Part shown: in pieces, positions 43,201 through 56,569 of the stretch
Position numbering within the stretch: the stretch's first letter is position 1
Layout: each line of letters begins with the position of its first letter
DNA from: Rhea pennata
Taxonomy: Eukaryota > Chordata > Aves > Rheiformes > Rheidae
Length of the DNA: 64,000 nucleotides
Assembly: GCF_028389875.1 (NCBI RefSeq)
Contig: NC_084668.1
Coordinates: forward strand, 23,055,493 to 23,119,492
Direction: 5' to 3'
Notes under the pieces: generated by a model
Databases searched by the model: none
What the model was told of the DNA's origin: nothing
Seen by the model: only the letters and a program-made list of their open reading frames with translations
Translations under genes and position numbers: made by a program

Positions 43201-46200
43201 CTGAAACTTCAAAAACACGTTAGCAAGTGGCTGGCGTGTTCCCACTTTGTCACTGGAGCACGGCAGCTTGTCTTGCACAAATGCCACTAAGGCGACAGGC
43301 TGATTAGCAGGTATGCACTTTCTAACTGCGTCCACTTGGCTGCACTGTAGATTTGTAAATGTTACCTTACAAAAAATCTCCTCCTGGTTCCTGTTTCTTA
43401 GATTAGTACTTAACCCAAGTTTGAAAAACTTTTTCTTTTCTTGTGACCTTGCGGAATTGTGGCCTCATATTTTTTCTTTCTTTCTTTCTTTCTTTTTTTC
43501 TTTTAAATGAGAACAAGACTCTGGAAAATCATCCTGAACACAGCCTAAATGTCTGCGGGTTACGTGCTTGGCCAGATTTCCGTAGCTGCTCTTGTACAAC
43601 ACGTTGCATGTAGGAATTCAGAAGTTAATCGGTTTTGTTGATCTGTGCCTCATGTTCAGCGCAGTTTTGTGGCGAGAAGGCAGCTCTGGAACAGAGCAGG
43701 GGCCGCGGGCAGCCAGGCCGGCGCGTCCCCTCGGGGCTGCCCCTGCGGCGGCGTCCTGCGAGGTGTCCCAGTCTCACGTAACCTCCTCCGGGACAGTGGG
43801 CAGTTCAAAGCAAGAGCAGTGCGCCGTCACGGGCTCTCGGATGGTCTCTACTGACGGCTTCCCAGACAGAGATCTCAGCGCCCACCCGAGCTGAAAACGG
43901 TCTTGGTTTGATAGGTGCTCACAGTTCTTGTTTTGTATCTCTCGCCTTGACTACGGTAAATCGTGAACTGTATTTTGGTGGAATCCCTTCTCAGGCTACC
44001 TCAGCAGAGGAGTCATTTTTTACATTGCTTCAGTCAAATATTATCTCTTACTATTGCATATTGCTCCATCAAGAACAGTATTCACTTTAAAGAGCAAGCA
44101 GAGAGGAGGGGCAGTGTTTAGTAATGCATGGCGTTGATGAACAGCGCTACTTGGCAGCCTGACCGCCCAGCTTATAAAAAAGGCTTTGGCTTTCACATCA
44201 GTGAGATCTTTGTATTGCTGCCAGCACGCTTTCCACAACACTGCTTCATGGTTGTGTAAAACTTCTGAGAGGGGAAGACTTACAGAAATAACAGGCTCCA
44301 CCATTGTGCAACAAGATTATACGCTGCTTATCATAGATGAAGTGCTAAGTGCTGGCTCAGTCATCAAAGAGATTGAGATGGTGTGTGTGAGGGGATGGCT
44401 GTGTGTTTAACTTCTTCCTTGTGTTCGTTGGTGTAACGTTGTTTTAGCTGTTGAGCCTTACTACTTTCACCAATACTTGCTGTATTTAGCTGCTGCCAAT
44501 TTTGACTAAGCACCAGTCGCAACAACCACCAGAAACTTTCTAAGCCTGTTCTTAGCTAGCTGGGCCCCATCTGCCAGACTCCTTACAAGAAGCCATAGCT
44601 TTCTCACCTGGTGATTCCAGCTGTCTAGAGCTACAGATTTCCTAGCTCTCTACCTACCAAATGTGCTTGGTCATGATTCGAGAGTGACAGATTTTGCAAA
44701 TATTTTCATCCACAAATGTTCCTTTTACAACATTAAATGGCTTCTTCTGTGTGATACAGAGGTTTAATGTGCTGGATTTTTTGTCCCTCCTCCCCCCCTC
44801 ACTTTTTCATGTTTTACTTCAAATACATCCTGGTTGTTGCAGTAGGATCTAAGACTTCAGAGTACATGTCTATATTTCTCAGCAAAACAGTGGCTTGACT
44901 TAAAGCCAACGTAAAAATAAGTAATGACTTCAGCTCTAAAAACTTAAACATTGCTTTCTCCAAAACAGTTTTTATGTCTGGAAAAACAGGGTTAGGAGTA
45001 TATTTTACAAAAATGATGGGGAGCATTCAGGAAACTTGCAGGTGTAGTCATTCAACCACTGGTGCTACCCTGAGAACAACCAGAAGCTCTGACAGCTTTA
45101 TCTTCTGTCCCACAGTTCTCGCTATCAAGGAACATTAACGCCTTTTATATTAGGCAGAGAACATTAACACCTTTACAGAAGCTATGCTGTGGAAAACTGT
45201 AAGTTGGAATTTCCTTTGCGGTTTAAAAATAGATAGCAGTAGCATGTGTATTTAGTTATGTGCTGTAGGAGCACATAAGCACGGTACATGACAATCTTTT
45301 CTGTGTTTTTTTTTCTTTTTTTGCTTAGCAGTTCAGACTTCGTTAGCTCTTTGTTGCTGATATGCAGCATTCACACTGGCAAACAGCGCTCAGCAGCTGA
45401 CAAGCCTGGAGGGTACTGAGGTGCTGGTAGCGTCAGACAAACCCTGTTACTGTTGTCTGAAATGCCAGTTTCCCAGTGCTTTTCAAAAGGCTACTGCACA
45501 CCTCAGACTAGGTCCCTGTAAGACTGCAAAAGAGCAGAGAGTGGGAAGCAATAAAAATCTGGGGTCCTAATTTTTGCAGTTTAAGAAAATAAGGGGAATC
45601 TGGAGATGTGCTGCAAAAATGCGGAAGGAGAGTTGCAAAGAAATAAAGATACTTAAAACAGTAGCAAGCATAGTAAGGCTCTCCTCCAGGGGCATGGGCT
45701 TTGCTGACTTTTAGACCTCTCCCTATTAGGTCATCAGTGCCTGGCTCCAACCTTTGCTCTTTTTGCAATTCTGGAAACTCTCTTCATTTTTTTCCAACAC
45801 AAGGCCAAAATTGTCCGATGAGAATGAAGTCATTGTACTAAACCTCCCACATATGGATGCAGCACCGAAAACTCAGAGAAGTAGCTGGTGTTGCAAGAAC
45901 GCAGCAGTCTGCTTTGTTCAATGTACATTCATCAAAACAGCCTTTATTGAGTGAATAAGGCCTGTTTGTGGTTGCTTGTTTAAACTGAGCTTTTTTTGCA
46001 GGACATACATCTCAAGACAAGATTTGGGATGGATAAGCTAAGATCCCTTGTGACACATAAGACAGAGAGGAGGGGGCTGTTGTCAGTCATAGCTGTTGGA
46101 GAACAAAGCTCGTGGGAACAGCAACATGAGACGATGAAACCTCAGGGCCAACTGAGCTGAACTGCCCTCCCAGCGTGATGAAATCTGGGCACCTTTGTGG

Positions 46201-49200
46201 TAACTCCCAATAACACCAGGGTCAATGTTTTCTGCATGAGGGATTAATGAGAGATTTTAATAACTCTGAAATTACTCTTATCTTAGGAGAAGTGTGTCCT
46301 CTGGGTCAGGCCAGGAGATGCTGGATGTATTGCCTAAGAAGAGTTCCCGTTTCATTTTTAGGAAATATTTTCTCTTTCCTGTGGTATTTGGGTGAGTTAT
46401 GTAGTAGCATCTTTAGTAGTTTCTTGCAATTGCCATGCATGAGTAACTTCCCTGTTGACATTTATGGGTCTAGATTCTTAGATATTTAGGAGTATAAAGA
46501 ACAGAATGCAAATAACATGGTTTACCCAGTGTCTTGGGCGTTGTCCTGGGCCAGCTGAGAGCTCCAGCCTCTTTCCCTAGGCTGTGGAAGAAAAGGACTT
46601 GGTAATACATCTATCCTCTGGTTATCCAAGGTTGCTCGTGTATGTATTTGCTAACATGTCTTTCCTACTTCTACACAAATGCCTGATTTTTCTTAGCTTT
46701 GCTTTCATTGCCTCCCACCACTGAAGGATCCAGACTATGGGTCTAGTAAGCTAGCAGTTCCCAGAAGGGGCAGCTTTCAAACTGCTCAGGGTCAATTCTT
46801 GTTTGTTACAGCAGCAGTTATGGGGATTTTTTGGCTAGTAGCTAGTGGTGTTTGCTCCTGCTGACAAACACCAACATCCCATTGGTGTTGCTGCATTACC
46901 AGTTCTGTGTCCCTGGTGAGAACCGTTAGATGCAGCTTGTGCCCATTACTGTGTTAGATGCAGCATCCTCACTCCCTGGCGTGCACTGTGCTCTGAAAAG
47001 AGAGTTGCTGACCATCTTCTCCCTCCTCCTGCTCTTCCTCCTGGTGTAGTGTAGATGGGACCCCGCGTTTTGCCCAGAGAACACTGCAGGGAAGAGCGGT
47101 TGAAGCACTGCGTCATGGAAATACCGGCTGCGTGTGTTGTACTGCCAGGGTGTGAGAGCACGCAGGGGCTGATGCTGGTACGGATTCGTTCAAGCTCAAT
47201 CTTGCCTTCCAGGCTCAAGCACTGGCGGGCTCCGTCTTGTCCCACATACCAGAGTCTGGACACTCCTGGGGCTCCGGGGCAGAGTCCTAGGATGCCTGAA
47301 CTGTAAAACAGAGATGCAACTGCACAGCCAAATACCAAAATCTTTTGAAGATCTCATAACAGAGGCTGGAAGAGCTTTGTCCTGACATCTGTTTCAGCCA
47401 GGTCAGTTCAGTAATCGTACATGATTTTTCCCTCATTTTTTTAATGATAAAAAATGAAGGGGACCATTAGATCATCTGCCTGGTCACTACCTGACACTTA
47501 GCTCAGTTAACAACTTCCTAAGCAAACAAAGTTGACAAAATACATCATAAACTATTAATGGAAGGAATCTTATAGTTGGTCTATGTGTTAATCACAACAG
47601 GAAAGCTGAAGAGCTGTAATCAGAGCACACTGTCTAAAATGCTACTATTTAACAGAATAACAGAAAAGCAGAAAAACATACTTGTTTTCTTTGAGAGCAC
47701 TGCCAAAGATTTCTCTACATGGAAATGATGAAATTATTAAAAAGGGAGTATGACAGCACGGCCAGGCTGCGGGGGAGCTGCAGGGACGTACCCGCTGGAG
47801 ACAGTGTTTCTCTCCCTTCGCATTTTTCCTCTGCGCGGTGACACAGAGGCACGTCCCCACTTTCTGCGCCTGGCGGGGTGCTGCGGAAGTCACGGTGCTG
47901 TGCCTCGCGTGACGAGGGGCAGCCCTGACTTCACAGCCCTGAAGTTGTCTCCATCCTTTGAATCAGTAATGAGCCAACGCGTTCCTGCCCGGGGAGGGGA
48001 GGGGAACGGCAGGCAGACCCAGCCACGGCCCGGCTGCTGGAGCCCAGACGCTCTGCAGTGACTGGGGTTCGTGGTTAATAACCCCCTGTCACCGGGGAGA
48101 GGCAGCTTCGGTTGGCCCAGCTGCTCCTCCCGTCCTGTGAGCCTGCCGAGAGAGCTTTAATAATTCCCTAACGGAAGGGACTGGGTGAGGAGGTTGGATA
48201 ACCCAGCTATACTGCGCTCCTCTCCGGGGCGGCTTGTCCGCGCGTGCCCACACCCCAGCCTCACGGCCGCTTTAGCCTGGCACCGCGGCTGAAAGTCGTG
48301 GTCCCGCCAGCCCCGGTGGCTCCTCTTGCTGCTATGCTGACCCTTGGCTTGCTGCCGTAACTTTGTGATGGACTGCGCGTAGCGTTGTGGCTTGAGGTGA
48401 TAGTGAAATGGCAGCGTAGGTGCCCCTGAGCGCTGCCCCTCCGCGGGGTGCCGGCACGCGGGGCATCGCCCTGCGTAAGCCTTGAGGTGTGTCCGGCGAG
48501 CAGGGGGAAGCAGCTGCGCCGCCTGCGCCGAACGGCTTCAGCTGTGAGAAGAGTGTTGCAAAACGTTTGAGGAGGAGGCAAGGAAGAAGTGGAATTGGCC
48601 TTTTTTCCCCACCGCTTTTCACTATGACTTGAGAAGACAAATTGCTGCAGATTTCAGCCGTAAGGGTTTTCTTGAAGATCTGAGTGCTCAGCTGAGTTCC
48701 TCTCTTCATGCACTTTGCCCTAGTGGTTCTGGAGCAACCGAGCTGAGCATGGATTTTTCTTTCGATAAGGAAAATGCACACTCTTTCTAAAGAGGGAAGA
48801 CTTTTTAACATCTAGAAACAAAGCAGAATATTAGGATTTTTCTGTAACTGCGCTGCTGTAGTTCTTGCATCTCTGATACTTCTGTCCTCCCTAGGGTTTC
48901 TTTCAGCAGCATGCAGGAGAGAAGTATTTAATAGCAAGGAGACTGTGGTGGACTCAGGAAGACCTACGAACCTATGAATAGCTATGTAAAACTTTAAGCA
49001 ATCTCTTTCTCTTCCCGTTTTTTGTTCTTTTTACAAGTGATGGCAGACACTGCCTTGCTGGACTTCTGTTTCAGTCGCATGTGGTATGGTCCACGGTAGC
49101 AGAAGACACAGGAGCCATTATACTGAAGGTGTAAATTAGCTTGTACTCAGGACTGTTGCCAGATCAGGGGTGATGCGTGAAGCATACCAAATAACAGAGC

Positions 49201-51240
49201 TGGGCATGCCGTGGTGATAATCAGTTGGGAGAGAGGCTGCCACCTTTTTGCTCCAGCAGCCTAGGAGTTGGCATGGAGAGGAAATATCCCATCCCGGAGC
49301 TATTCACCCAGAGGAGAAGAAAGGGCCATACATTAGCATTTAGTGTCTCCAGCTGCCAAAACATCTCACTTGGGCTGTGTGTGTGACCACACAGCCGTAT
49401 AGTCCTGACAGCAGGTTTCTAGCTTATGAAGAGGCTGGGGGAGAGCAGGAAAACGCTGGCTGAGCCATCAGCGTGCTCTCAAACCACAGGAGCATGTGAA
49501 GGGAAGGAGGTGGCCAGCAAGTGAGAACCTCCGGTGAACTGATGAAGTGGTCCACCGTCTGCAGAACACCACGTGGGGCGTGTTTGAAGTTAAAACAAGT
49601 GACAGAATTCTGGTTCAGATTTTAGTTTTCAGCCCACTGCGAAGATTAAAGGAAGGGTGAGATGTGCAGGTTGGGCATGCATCAAATGTAGGAAGGAAAA
49701 TAGCTCTAGGTGAGCAATGTGTCCACTGTGTCTCAGAACAACCTGCGAGCCGTTGCCACAGAAATACACCACCTCCAGACATACGAGACCAGCAGACAGC
49801 TGAACAAAGCTAAATCACCTTGTTTAGAGTTTTTTCCTGTGATCTGTCATTGTACTGGAACAGAAATTGAGAAACAGAAGCAGCATAATGGTTGGAAACA
49901 CTGTAGTACAGGAGCAGCAACTAAAATAAGACTCATATAATTTCTGTTTTGTCCATGGCAGATGAAATTCAAACATTTCCAGGAGGGCTTTATTTTGTAT
50001 ATTTTGAAGATATAATAAATAAAACCTGTGGCAGAAATGCTTGCCTCTCTTTTTAGGAATTTATTAAAAAATAATTCTCCTGTCCTGACACCTAGGAATC
50101 AAAGACAGACTGTGGCCCCATCGTGCTTGGTGTGGACAGACATAGTGAAGCAGAATCAGTAAAAAGTTATTGATGAACACAGTTACTTTAATAGATTTGC
50201 AAAGCTGCATTGCTCATGTAGGTATTTTCTTCTGATGAAAGAGTTCATCATGTTTCATATTAAATAGCCACTAAATGTATTTTGTTTTCAAAGGCTGCTC
50301 GGTGCCTCTTGTTTTGGTGTAGCCTGGTCTCATTTAGAATCCATGTCCGTGGATGTCTGTAGCAATAAGCTGCCCTTACAATCCTGGAGTGTACATTATC
50401 AGATTATTATCCTTAGAGTTGTTATGTGGATTTTTAGGTATGCTTTAATCTCTTGCTGCCTCCTTCCTGGAAGATTGATTTTTAAGTAGCAAAGCTGATT
50501 AGTCTTTTTTTTTAATTATTATTATGTGAAGGGGAGGACTGTGTGCGCTTTTCTCTTAACCAGTGTTCGCCTAAGCTGTGGGTTTGCTGTCATGATTTAA
50601 AATAAGGCCTTTGTGATAGTGACTTGTTCTACAACTTTCAGCTGTGACTCTGTTGCTAATTCTTCAGTTAATCATTAAGAGAACAGTATTGCTGGCCAGT
50701 GACAAAGCAAAGTTGGAGACCAAAAGGAAGTTACTGCATCAGCTTAAGGTGGAAACTGAGGTGTGAATGATAGCAATAGAGCGCGCTGGCTATGCAGGAT
50801 TTGGCTTTCTTGTCTCTTTGTCCTTCATGTTTCTTCTTTTTTTTTGTTGTTTTTTTTTCCTCAGAGGCAGGATATTGTAACTACTGAGTGGACAGAGAGG
50901 AAGAAAGTAGTTTGGAAAGAGCAAAAGAAATACTTCCTTAATCTCTATGGTGTGAACTCAATCAGACCTATGTTTTATATCTACCAGTTTATTATACTTA
51001 CCTGTGCTTACTTAAAGATGAAGATGTTTCTAACCCAAGCACATTGTTCTGACCTGCAGTGTTACAGTAATTGTATTTCCTGAGATAAACATTCTGAATT
51101 GCAACTGAAAGACCTTTGATTTCTATTGAATTTAAACAGCTCTCTTTTTCTGTTTTGGGGCTTTTTGTTTGCTTTTTTAGAGCTATGAAGTGCATACACT
51201 GTAGCTACGTTTGGTAGTGATAGCATAGGATTCCTCCCAC
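37250..51240. other. Intergenic DNA, no gene recognised
   Basis: Fourteen kilobases without a protein-coding signal. Open frames reach 175 codons at most (37628-38155, minus), within chance expectation for this length. It contains a (TTTC)n tract (about 43470-43505) and moderately GC-rich patches at 41590-41740, 43670-43830 and 47750-48560. In other vertebrates this is the DLX2-ITGA6 gap. Confidence 0.6.
43470..43505. repeat. (TTTC)n polypyrimidine repeat
   Basis: Several TTTC units with flanking T-rich sequence. This is a simple repeat. Confidence 0.85.
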
Positions 51241-51889
51241 AGAACCACAGTCAATAGCGGAAGAAATCTCCCTCGTACGAGAAGGCTGAGTTTGCGGCTA
51301 AGGCCATGCTGTGATTCGGGGAGATGAACCATGATTGTCTGTTTTGCAGCCTAGTTGGGCAGTTATCTGGTATGATCTCAGCCAAGCCGCTTCCTGCCTT
51401 TTCCTGCAGTCTCCAGTAGCTGAGTGCGGTGAATGCTTCCTTTCCCCTGTGCTTGACTGTTCTGTGTGTTTGGACTGGACATGCTCCAGGCTGATACCAG
51501 CCCGGTATCGCTGTGTGCCGTAGCGCAACGGATAGTGCTTGCTGTAATGGGCAGGTCAGTGTAATTTTGGTAGGGACACTGATGGCTTTCAGAAGCAGCC
51601 TGCTTGATGCATCAGATGGACTATCTGCAGCCACCTGCACCTGCTTCCATATAGAAATTGGAAAATCTGAGGAGCATCTAGAAATAGAGGCATTAACAAC
51701 TCGAAGCTGAAAGGAAAAAGTGCTGAAAGGAAGACTGAGCATTGATATAGGAATGTCCATGAGATGAAAAGACTAACGTGTGTGCTTTCTCCAACCATGG
51801 CCAGTGATAGACCTCAGGGAAGGGATATAAAAATAACCCACGGACACTACAGAGTGCCCCTTCTACTTTCTTCTCCAGCCTGGAGCACC

Positions 51890-52240
51890 CAGCCAGCATC
51901 TGAAAGGGATCCCTGGGCTGGATGGTACACATGGATTGTTCTGTTTTAATAGCCAGTGATGGACTTGCTCTCCAAGAACATGTCTAATCTCTTTTTGAAA
52001 CCATTTATACTGTCGATACAGGATAGCTTAGAGGCTCAGAAGATCACAAGCTTTTATATTATTTATGTGAAAAAGTATTTTTGTTTGGCTGAAGTTTGCC
52101 ACCTGATCAGAGTTAGGAATACTGGGTGAAACTGAGTTGTGTGAGAGACCAGACAGTCATGTCCTACACACCTTCTCTTTCATAGACTTCTACCATGTCC
52201 CTTGGTCATCTTTGGAAAGAAAGAGGCAAATTTTACTCCT
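51890..52240 (-). mobile_element. Decayed CR1 LINE fragment
   Basis: A chain of segments matches the reverse complement of sauropsid CR1 in the right order: AGCCAGTGATGGACTTGCTC, CATGTCTAATCTCTTTTTGA, AACCATTTATACTGTC, then a GCCACCTGATCA segment and AGACTTCTACCATGTCCC. The element is therefore on the minus strand, is old and has small gaps. Edges are approximate. It is the clearest interspersed repeat in the window and supports a sauropsid source. Confidence 0.75.
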
Positions 52241-55200
52241 GGTACTACAGGCAGTGATGGCTAGGACTGAGGAAACACAGCCCTCAGCTCTTGGGATATT
52301 AGAAATTAGCTTTCTGTACACAGTATAGCAGCAGTAGCAACTGCTGGAGGACACCAGTGATTTGATGTCACTCCAGGACGTCCTCTTGTTGCAAGGGACA
52401 GCTGATACACGGTTGTAATTGGGCAGCTGTTAGTTGGTGAGCATACACGTTACTGGGGATAATACAGTATCCTATGTGTAGGACATATCCTATGTTAGTG
52501 ATGCCTTATATTTTCACAGCAAAAAAATCAGTTATTGCTGCATTAAGAGCTTATTCATTAATAAAACTCACAGAAACAAAATATTCCATCAGGTAGCCAC
52601 TCTTATGAGAACAGACGTGTTTACATATACTTTGGACTATATTTACAAAAATGTTTCAGGTACAGAGAGATCTGCTTTTACTCCTGAGAGAAGGAACAGC
52701 AGACTTAGCTTTGATGCTGCAAACTTGCAGTAACAGTTCTAGAGGAACACTCTTATTAATTAAGAAATTTGGTTTTCATTTGAGGTTAAGTGAAACTTGC
52801 ATTTGGACTTCTTTTGTGGTCCACAGAAGTAAGTGATGGTGGCCATATTCCAAAGGAAAGTACGGGTTGTCTTATTGCCCTGTATTTTTATTCAAAATGG
52901 AAGGAGATGGTTCTGAAGAAATGGAAGCTGGAGCTTACAGAAAGTTTATAGGAAAAGATCGTAGTAACTGCCTCAGTGCTTTCCTGTTGATGCATGAATG
53001 TCGCAAACCTCTCTATGCTGAATGAAATATTCCTTTGTGCTCTTATCAAGAGAAAGGGTGAGAAATGACGTTCTGCAAATATCCACCTTCTGGAGGCTGC
53101 TTTGAGCGCAGCGGGGCAGTTTGCCTCGCCGGGCTGCACCGTCTGTTTGGGGACAGTGGGACGAGCCGGGGAGCTGGTGCCGCTCTGCGCTCGCCAACCT
53201 TGCGAGCTCTGCCTCGCATCTCGCGGGATGAAGGAGCCTGTCCTTAATTTGTCTTTGAAGCTATTCGTTAGTAAGCACCAGAGGCCTCTTCAGCTTTGGG
53301 GAGTGGAAAATCTTTTGACTAGCTCTAGAGAGGAGAGAGACCATCGCCGCTGTCTCCTGGCCTGGTGACTCCAAGTGGGAGTAGCGGGAAGGAGGAGATG
53401 GCTCATTGCAGAAATCAGGTGCCTGTAGCATAACACAATCTAGCATTGATGTGGAGCTTTAAAACTAAGCCTATGGGAAGGAAAACAGTGTTATCACATT
53501 CAAAATAGCTATTGTACTGTGTCTGCCTAGCTTCATCAGCAAAATTAAGAAGTCCTTTCCTTAATCTGCTTTGTTTCTGATTTACACTTTGGCCACATTT
53601 GAACTTCTCTTTGGTTTTTATTTAGTTTCTGAGTCAGACTTCTTCTTTTTCTTTTTAACACCTTCTGCGAGTGGCTGCCTCGCTGTACTTGCCAGCTCTC
53701 CTCTTCTGCATGAGCCCTCCTTGCCCCGCGTTTCATAGCACCGTTGCCCAACGGCGCGGTGGCCAGTTGCAGGCTCTGCTGCAGCAGGTGCAGCCCGTGA
53801 AGCAATAGCCTCCTGCAGCACCTACCCAAGCACAGCTGATTGCTGGCTGCTGTGATTACACCTCCAAATCCTGCTGTGCCATGGGGGCAGTTCATGGGGA
53901 GGTTGCCTGGGATGTATGTTCTGCATTAACTTCCTTTTATGGTTATTAGGCCTTTTGTGGGTTTGAGTTGCTGCTCTGTGACACTGTGGATAAAATCCAT
54001 ACTTCTCCTTCATGTTTCTAGCTGTGGCACATTTGGGAAGTCTGCAACTGCCGCCTCTATACCTCAACTTCAGTCTTTGGGTCAGGACTCCGCATTGGCT
54101 CTTAGCTGGGCATCCAGGTTAGAAGAACAGTGAAAACTGAGGAGCTGCTATGCTGGGTGAGTGTGGTAGAAATTTAGGATTATTTGCATATGCACTGAAA
54201 TACAATGAGAGCCTGTTGTTTTTACTAAAGATAATAAAGTTCTGTTTTCTGTATTTGTGTCATCTGAAATCTGGAAAATAGACAGAAGGTCTTGAGAGCT
54301 TTACTCTTCCCTACTGGTTAGCATAGCCAATATATTTTAATATTTTATATGACTACTTTACATCACAGTTACTTGACAATATGGATGTTAAGAGAGGGAA
54401 TAATGTATGAAAATGCTGAGTGCCCTCTTTGGCTGTGAACATTCACAAATTTAGAAGTGCTTGATACAGGGCTTTGAGTCTTCACTTTAGTGGTATCATG
54501 TATGGATAATATTTTAAAATGCATTTCCTTTACTTCTGTGTAGCCAGGAAGTAGTGCTGTCCTATTTGAATGAATTCTATAAAAAGAGTTTATCCAGAAA
54601 AAGTCACCAGTATGCCTTTGGAGGCTAATGAAAAAATGTCCATAGCAGTGCTTGGCTGGGGCTGTGACCTTGAGGAAAGGCTGGGGCCACTGAGCCAGCG
54701 TGGCTAGGTGTATTGACCAAGCAGCCGGTTTGCAGAGAAACTGCTTGTCTATGACAAGAAGTGTCACAACACAGCACTATATTAGACCAGGAGGAGTTAA
54801 AACTGCTGAGCTCATTTGAAACTTTCCCTTTGTTCTCTTTTTTATTTTTGGCTTTTTTAAAAATATAAAAATGTAATACTGACTGCATGTTGAAAATGCT
54901 TACTTTACTCATGGCATAAGAACTCCTTTCCTGTGCTGCGTGTGCACTTGAGTATGCTCCAGAGTCCAGGAGTGATTCACGTGCCCTTCGTAAGAGGCAC
55001 CTGACTCACACAGATCACGATGAATCAGCTTCCTCGGCCTGGCGGATACTGTGCTGCAGAAGAAATGCTCTTTGGGCATGGCACACCTTGCACGCACACG
55101 TTCCTCCTTGTTCTCGTTGTGTTCTTCCCAGCAATTACTAGTATCGCAAAACCGTGTCTAAATTGCCCTGCTGTTAATGCAAATCAGCATCTCAGAAAAT

Positions 55201-56560
55201 CACTATCTTGCTGCTAGTTCAATTTACTGTATGACGAGGAGATGTTGGCTTGATTTTATGGAGTCATAAGGTGTTTTATTCTTTCCGTTGTTGTAAATTA
55301 CTACTAGCCGCCTCAGTGACGCTTTTGTCCTTTGGCTCTGCAAAGAGATTTGCAAGCAGCAGAGTCCTGCAGTCTAAATGCAGCTCTCTGAAGTGTCACA
55401 TCTAGCTTCAATATAGCAAGATGCAGTGGAAATGATGAAACAGGAGAGTTTAGCTTAGGAAAAGTTACCTGTATTTTGGAATGCTTCTTATGTTAAGAGT
55501 CAGGTCAGCTTAATCTTATTTTAATAAACAGTACAGAAGTACTATATGCAATGTATATACTTAAATATTAATTATAGACAGAGCTGCTTATATTGTTTGA
55601 AATTGAGGTTGTCTGACACTTCTTTGTAAAAGATCGCTTTTTAGTTGCTTATATCTTTGCCTAACTCTAATCCGTTGGAGTGGTATTTTCTGTGTTTGTT
55701 TCCATGCACAAGGATGAAACCTCTGTCTAGAATTTTAGGAAAATTGTTTTACTGAGGAAGTCTCATACTGGTTCCATGTAATGGAATTTAGGATTTGTTT
55801 CTGATTTTTTTTTAAGTGTTAGGAAATTACACTTGAAGTTATATTAAAAGAACGTATGTTAAATGCAGAGTGAAGCATGAAGTGTAGGAAATATTAGGAT
55901 TAAATTTTCCTGTACACCTGGGGTTCAGTAGTTTGGGAGGAGCGATTACAAGAGGTGTCAGATGCAATATTGCTTCAGAGGATAAAAATAAATGCTGAAT
56001 GTTCATATACTAAATGAAAGAGGAATGCTAGAGAAAAAATAATGTTTCAATAGTGTAATTAGAGACTTATAGCCTAAAGAGTATGCCAAAAGAGGCAGGT
56101 GAGGTTGTACATGTGACTTCTCTGTGGATGTTTCCTAACTGCAGCCTAATAATCTTTTTAAATGAATGATTTTATTAGACATAATAAACCTAAATGAGCA
56201 AAGTTTATTATTCTCTGATCTGACTATTGGGGTTCTGCAGAAATGTGAATAAGAAACAACTTTCATTGTCGCTGTGCTGTGCAATGCAATTAGTCCTTGC
56301 TGGTATATAAATCTGAAGCAATTACCTAAATGTAGTAAAATATTATCTATTTCTCTCTTTGTTTTTATGCATAGAGAAGCTTTTTAGTGTTGTTATAGTA
56401 ATGGCTAATTGCCAGTAAGCTGTCCCCTACTGAATTTCATGTTACACTTTCAGGGTGGAAGCAGCTGTTGTGTATTCCACAGTTGTTCTTAGAAAGAAAA
56501 ATAACGGAGGCTGATTCAGAATGAAAACCCTGCGTTTATGTGGACGCGCAAGCTGGAGTG
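52240..56560. other. Intergenic DNA with possible AT-rich regulatory block
   Basis: No gene recognised. The last kilobase (55480-56460) is AT-rich and CpG-poor with homeodomain-type cores such as TTAATTA near 55568-55574. Otherwise unremarkable. Confidence 0.55.
55480..56460. promoter_or_regulatory. Possible distal conserved non-coding block
   Basis: A mixed AT-rich, repeat-poor stretch with TAATTA at 55569-55574 and runs such as TTTATTAGACATAATAAACC, immediately next to the isolated CpG island at 56.6 kb. This is a weak call based on composition and motif content only. Confidence 0.2.
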
Positions 56561-56569
56561 ATCTGCTGA

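Noticed and set aside
51515-51560. tRNA-like A-box (TAGCGCAACGG) suggesting a tRNA or tRNA-derived SINE
   Set aside because: No matching B-box (GGTTCGANTCC) at the right distance, and no cloverleaf arms or poly(A) tail could be drawn.
51251-51760. 169-codon minus-strand open frame
   Set aside because: No recognisable family and no splice or promoter context; within chance expectation.
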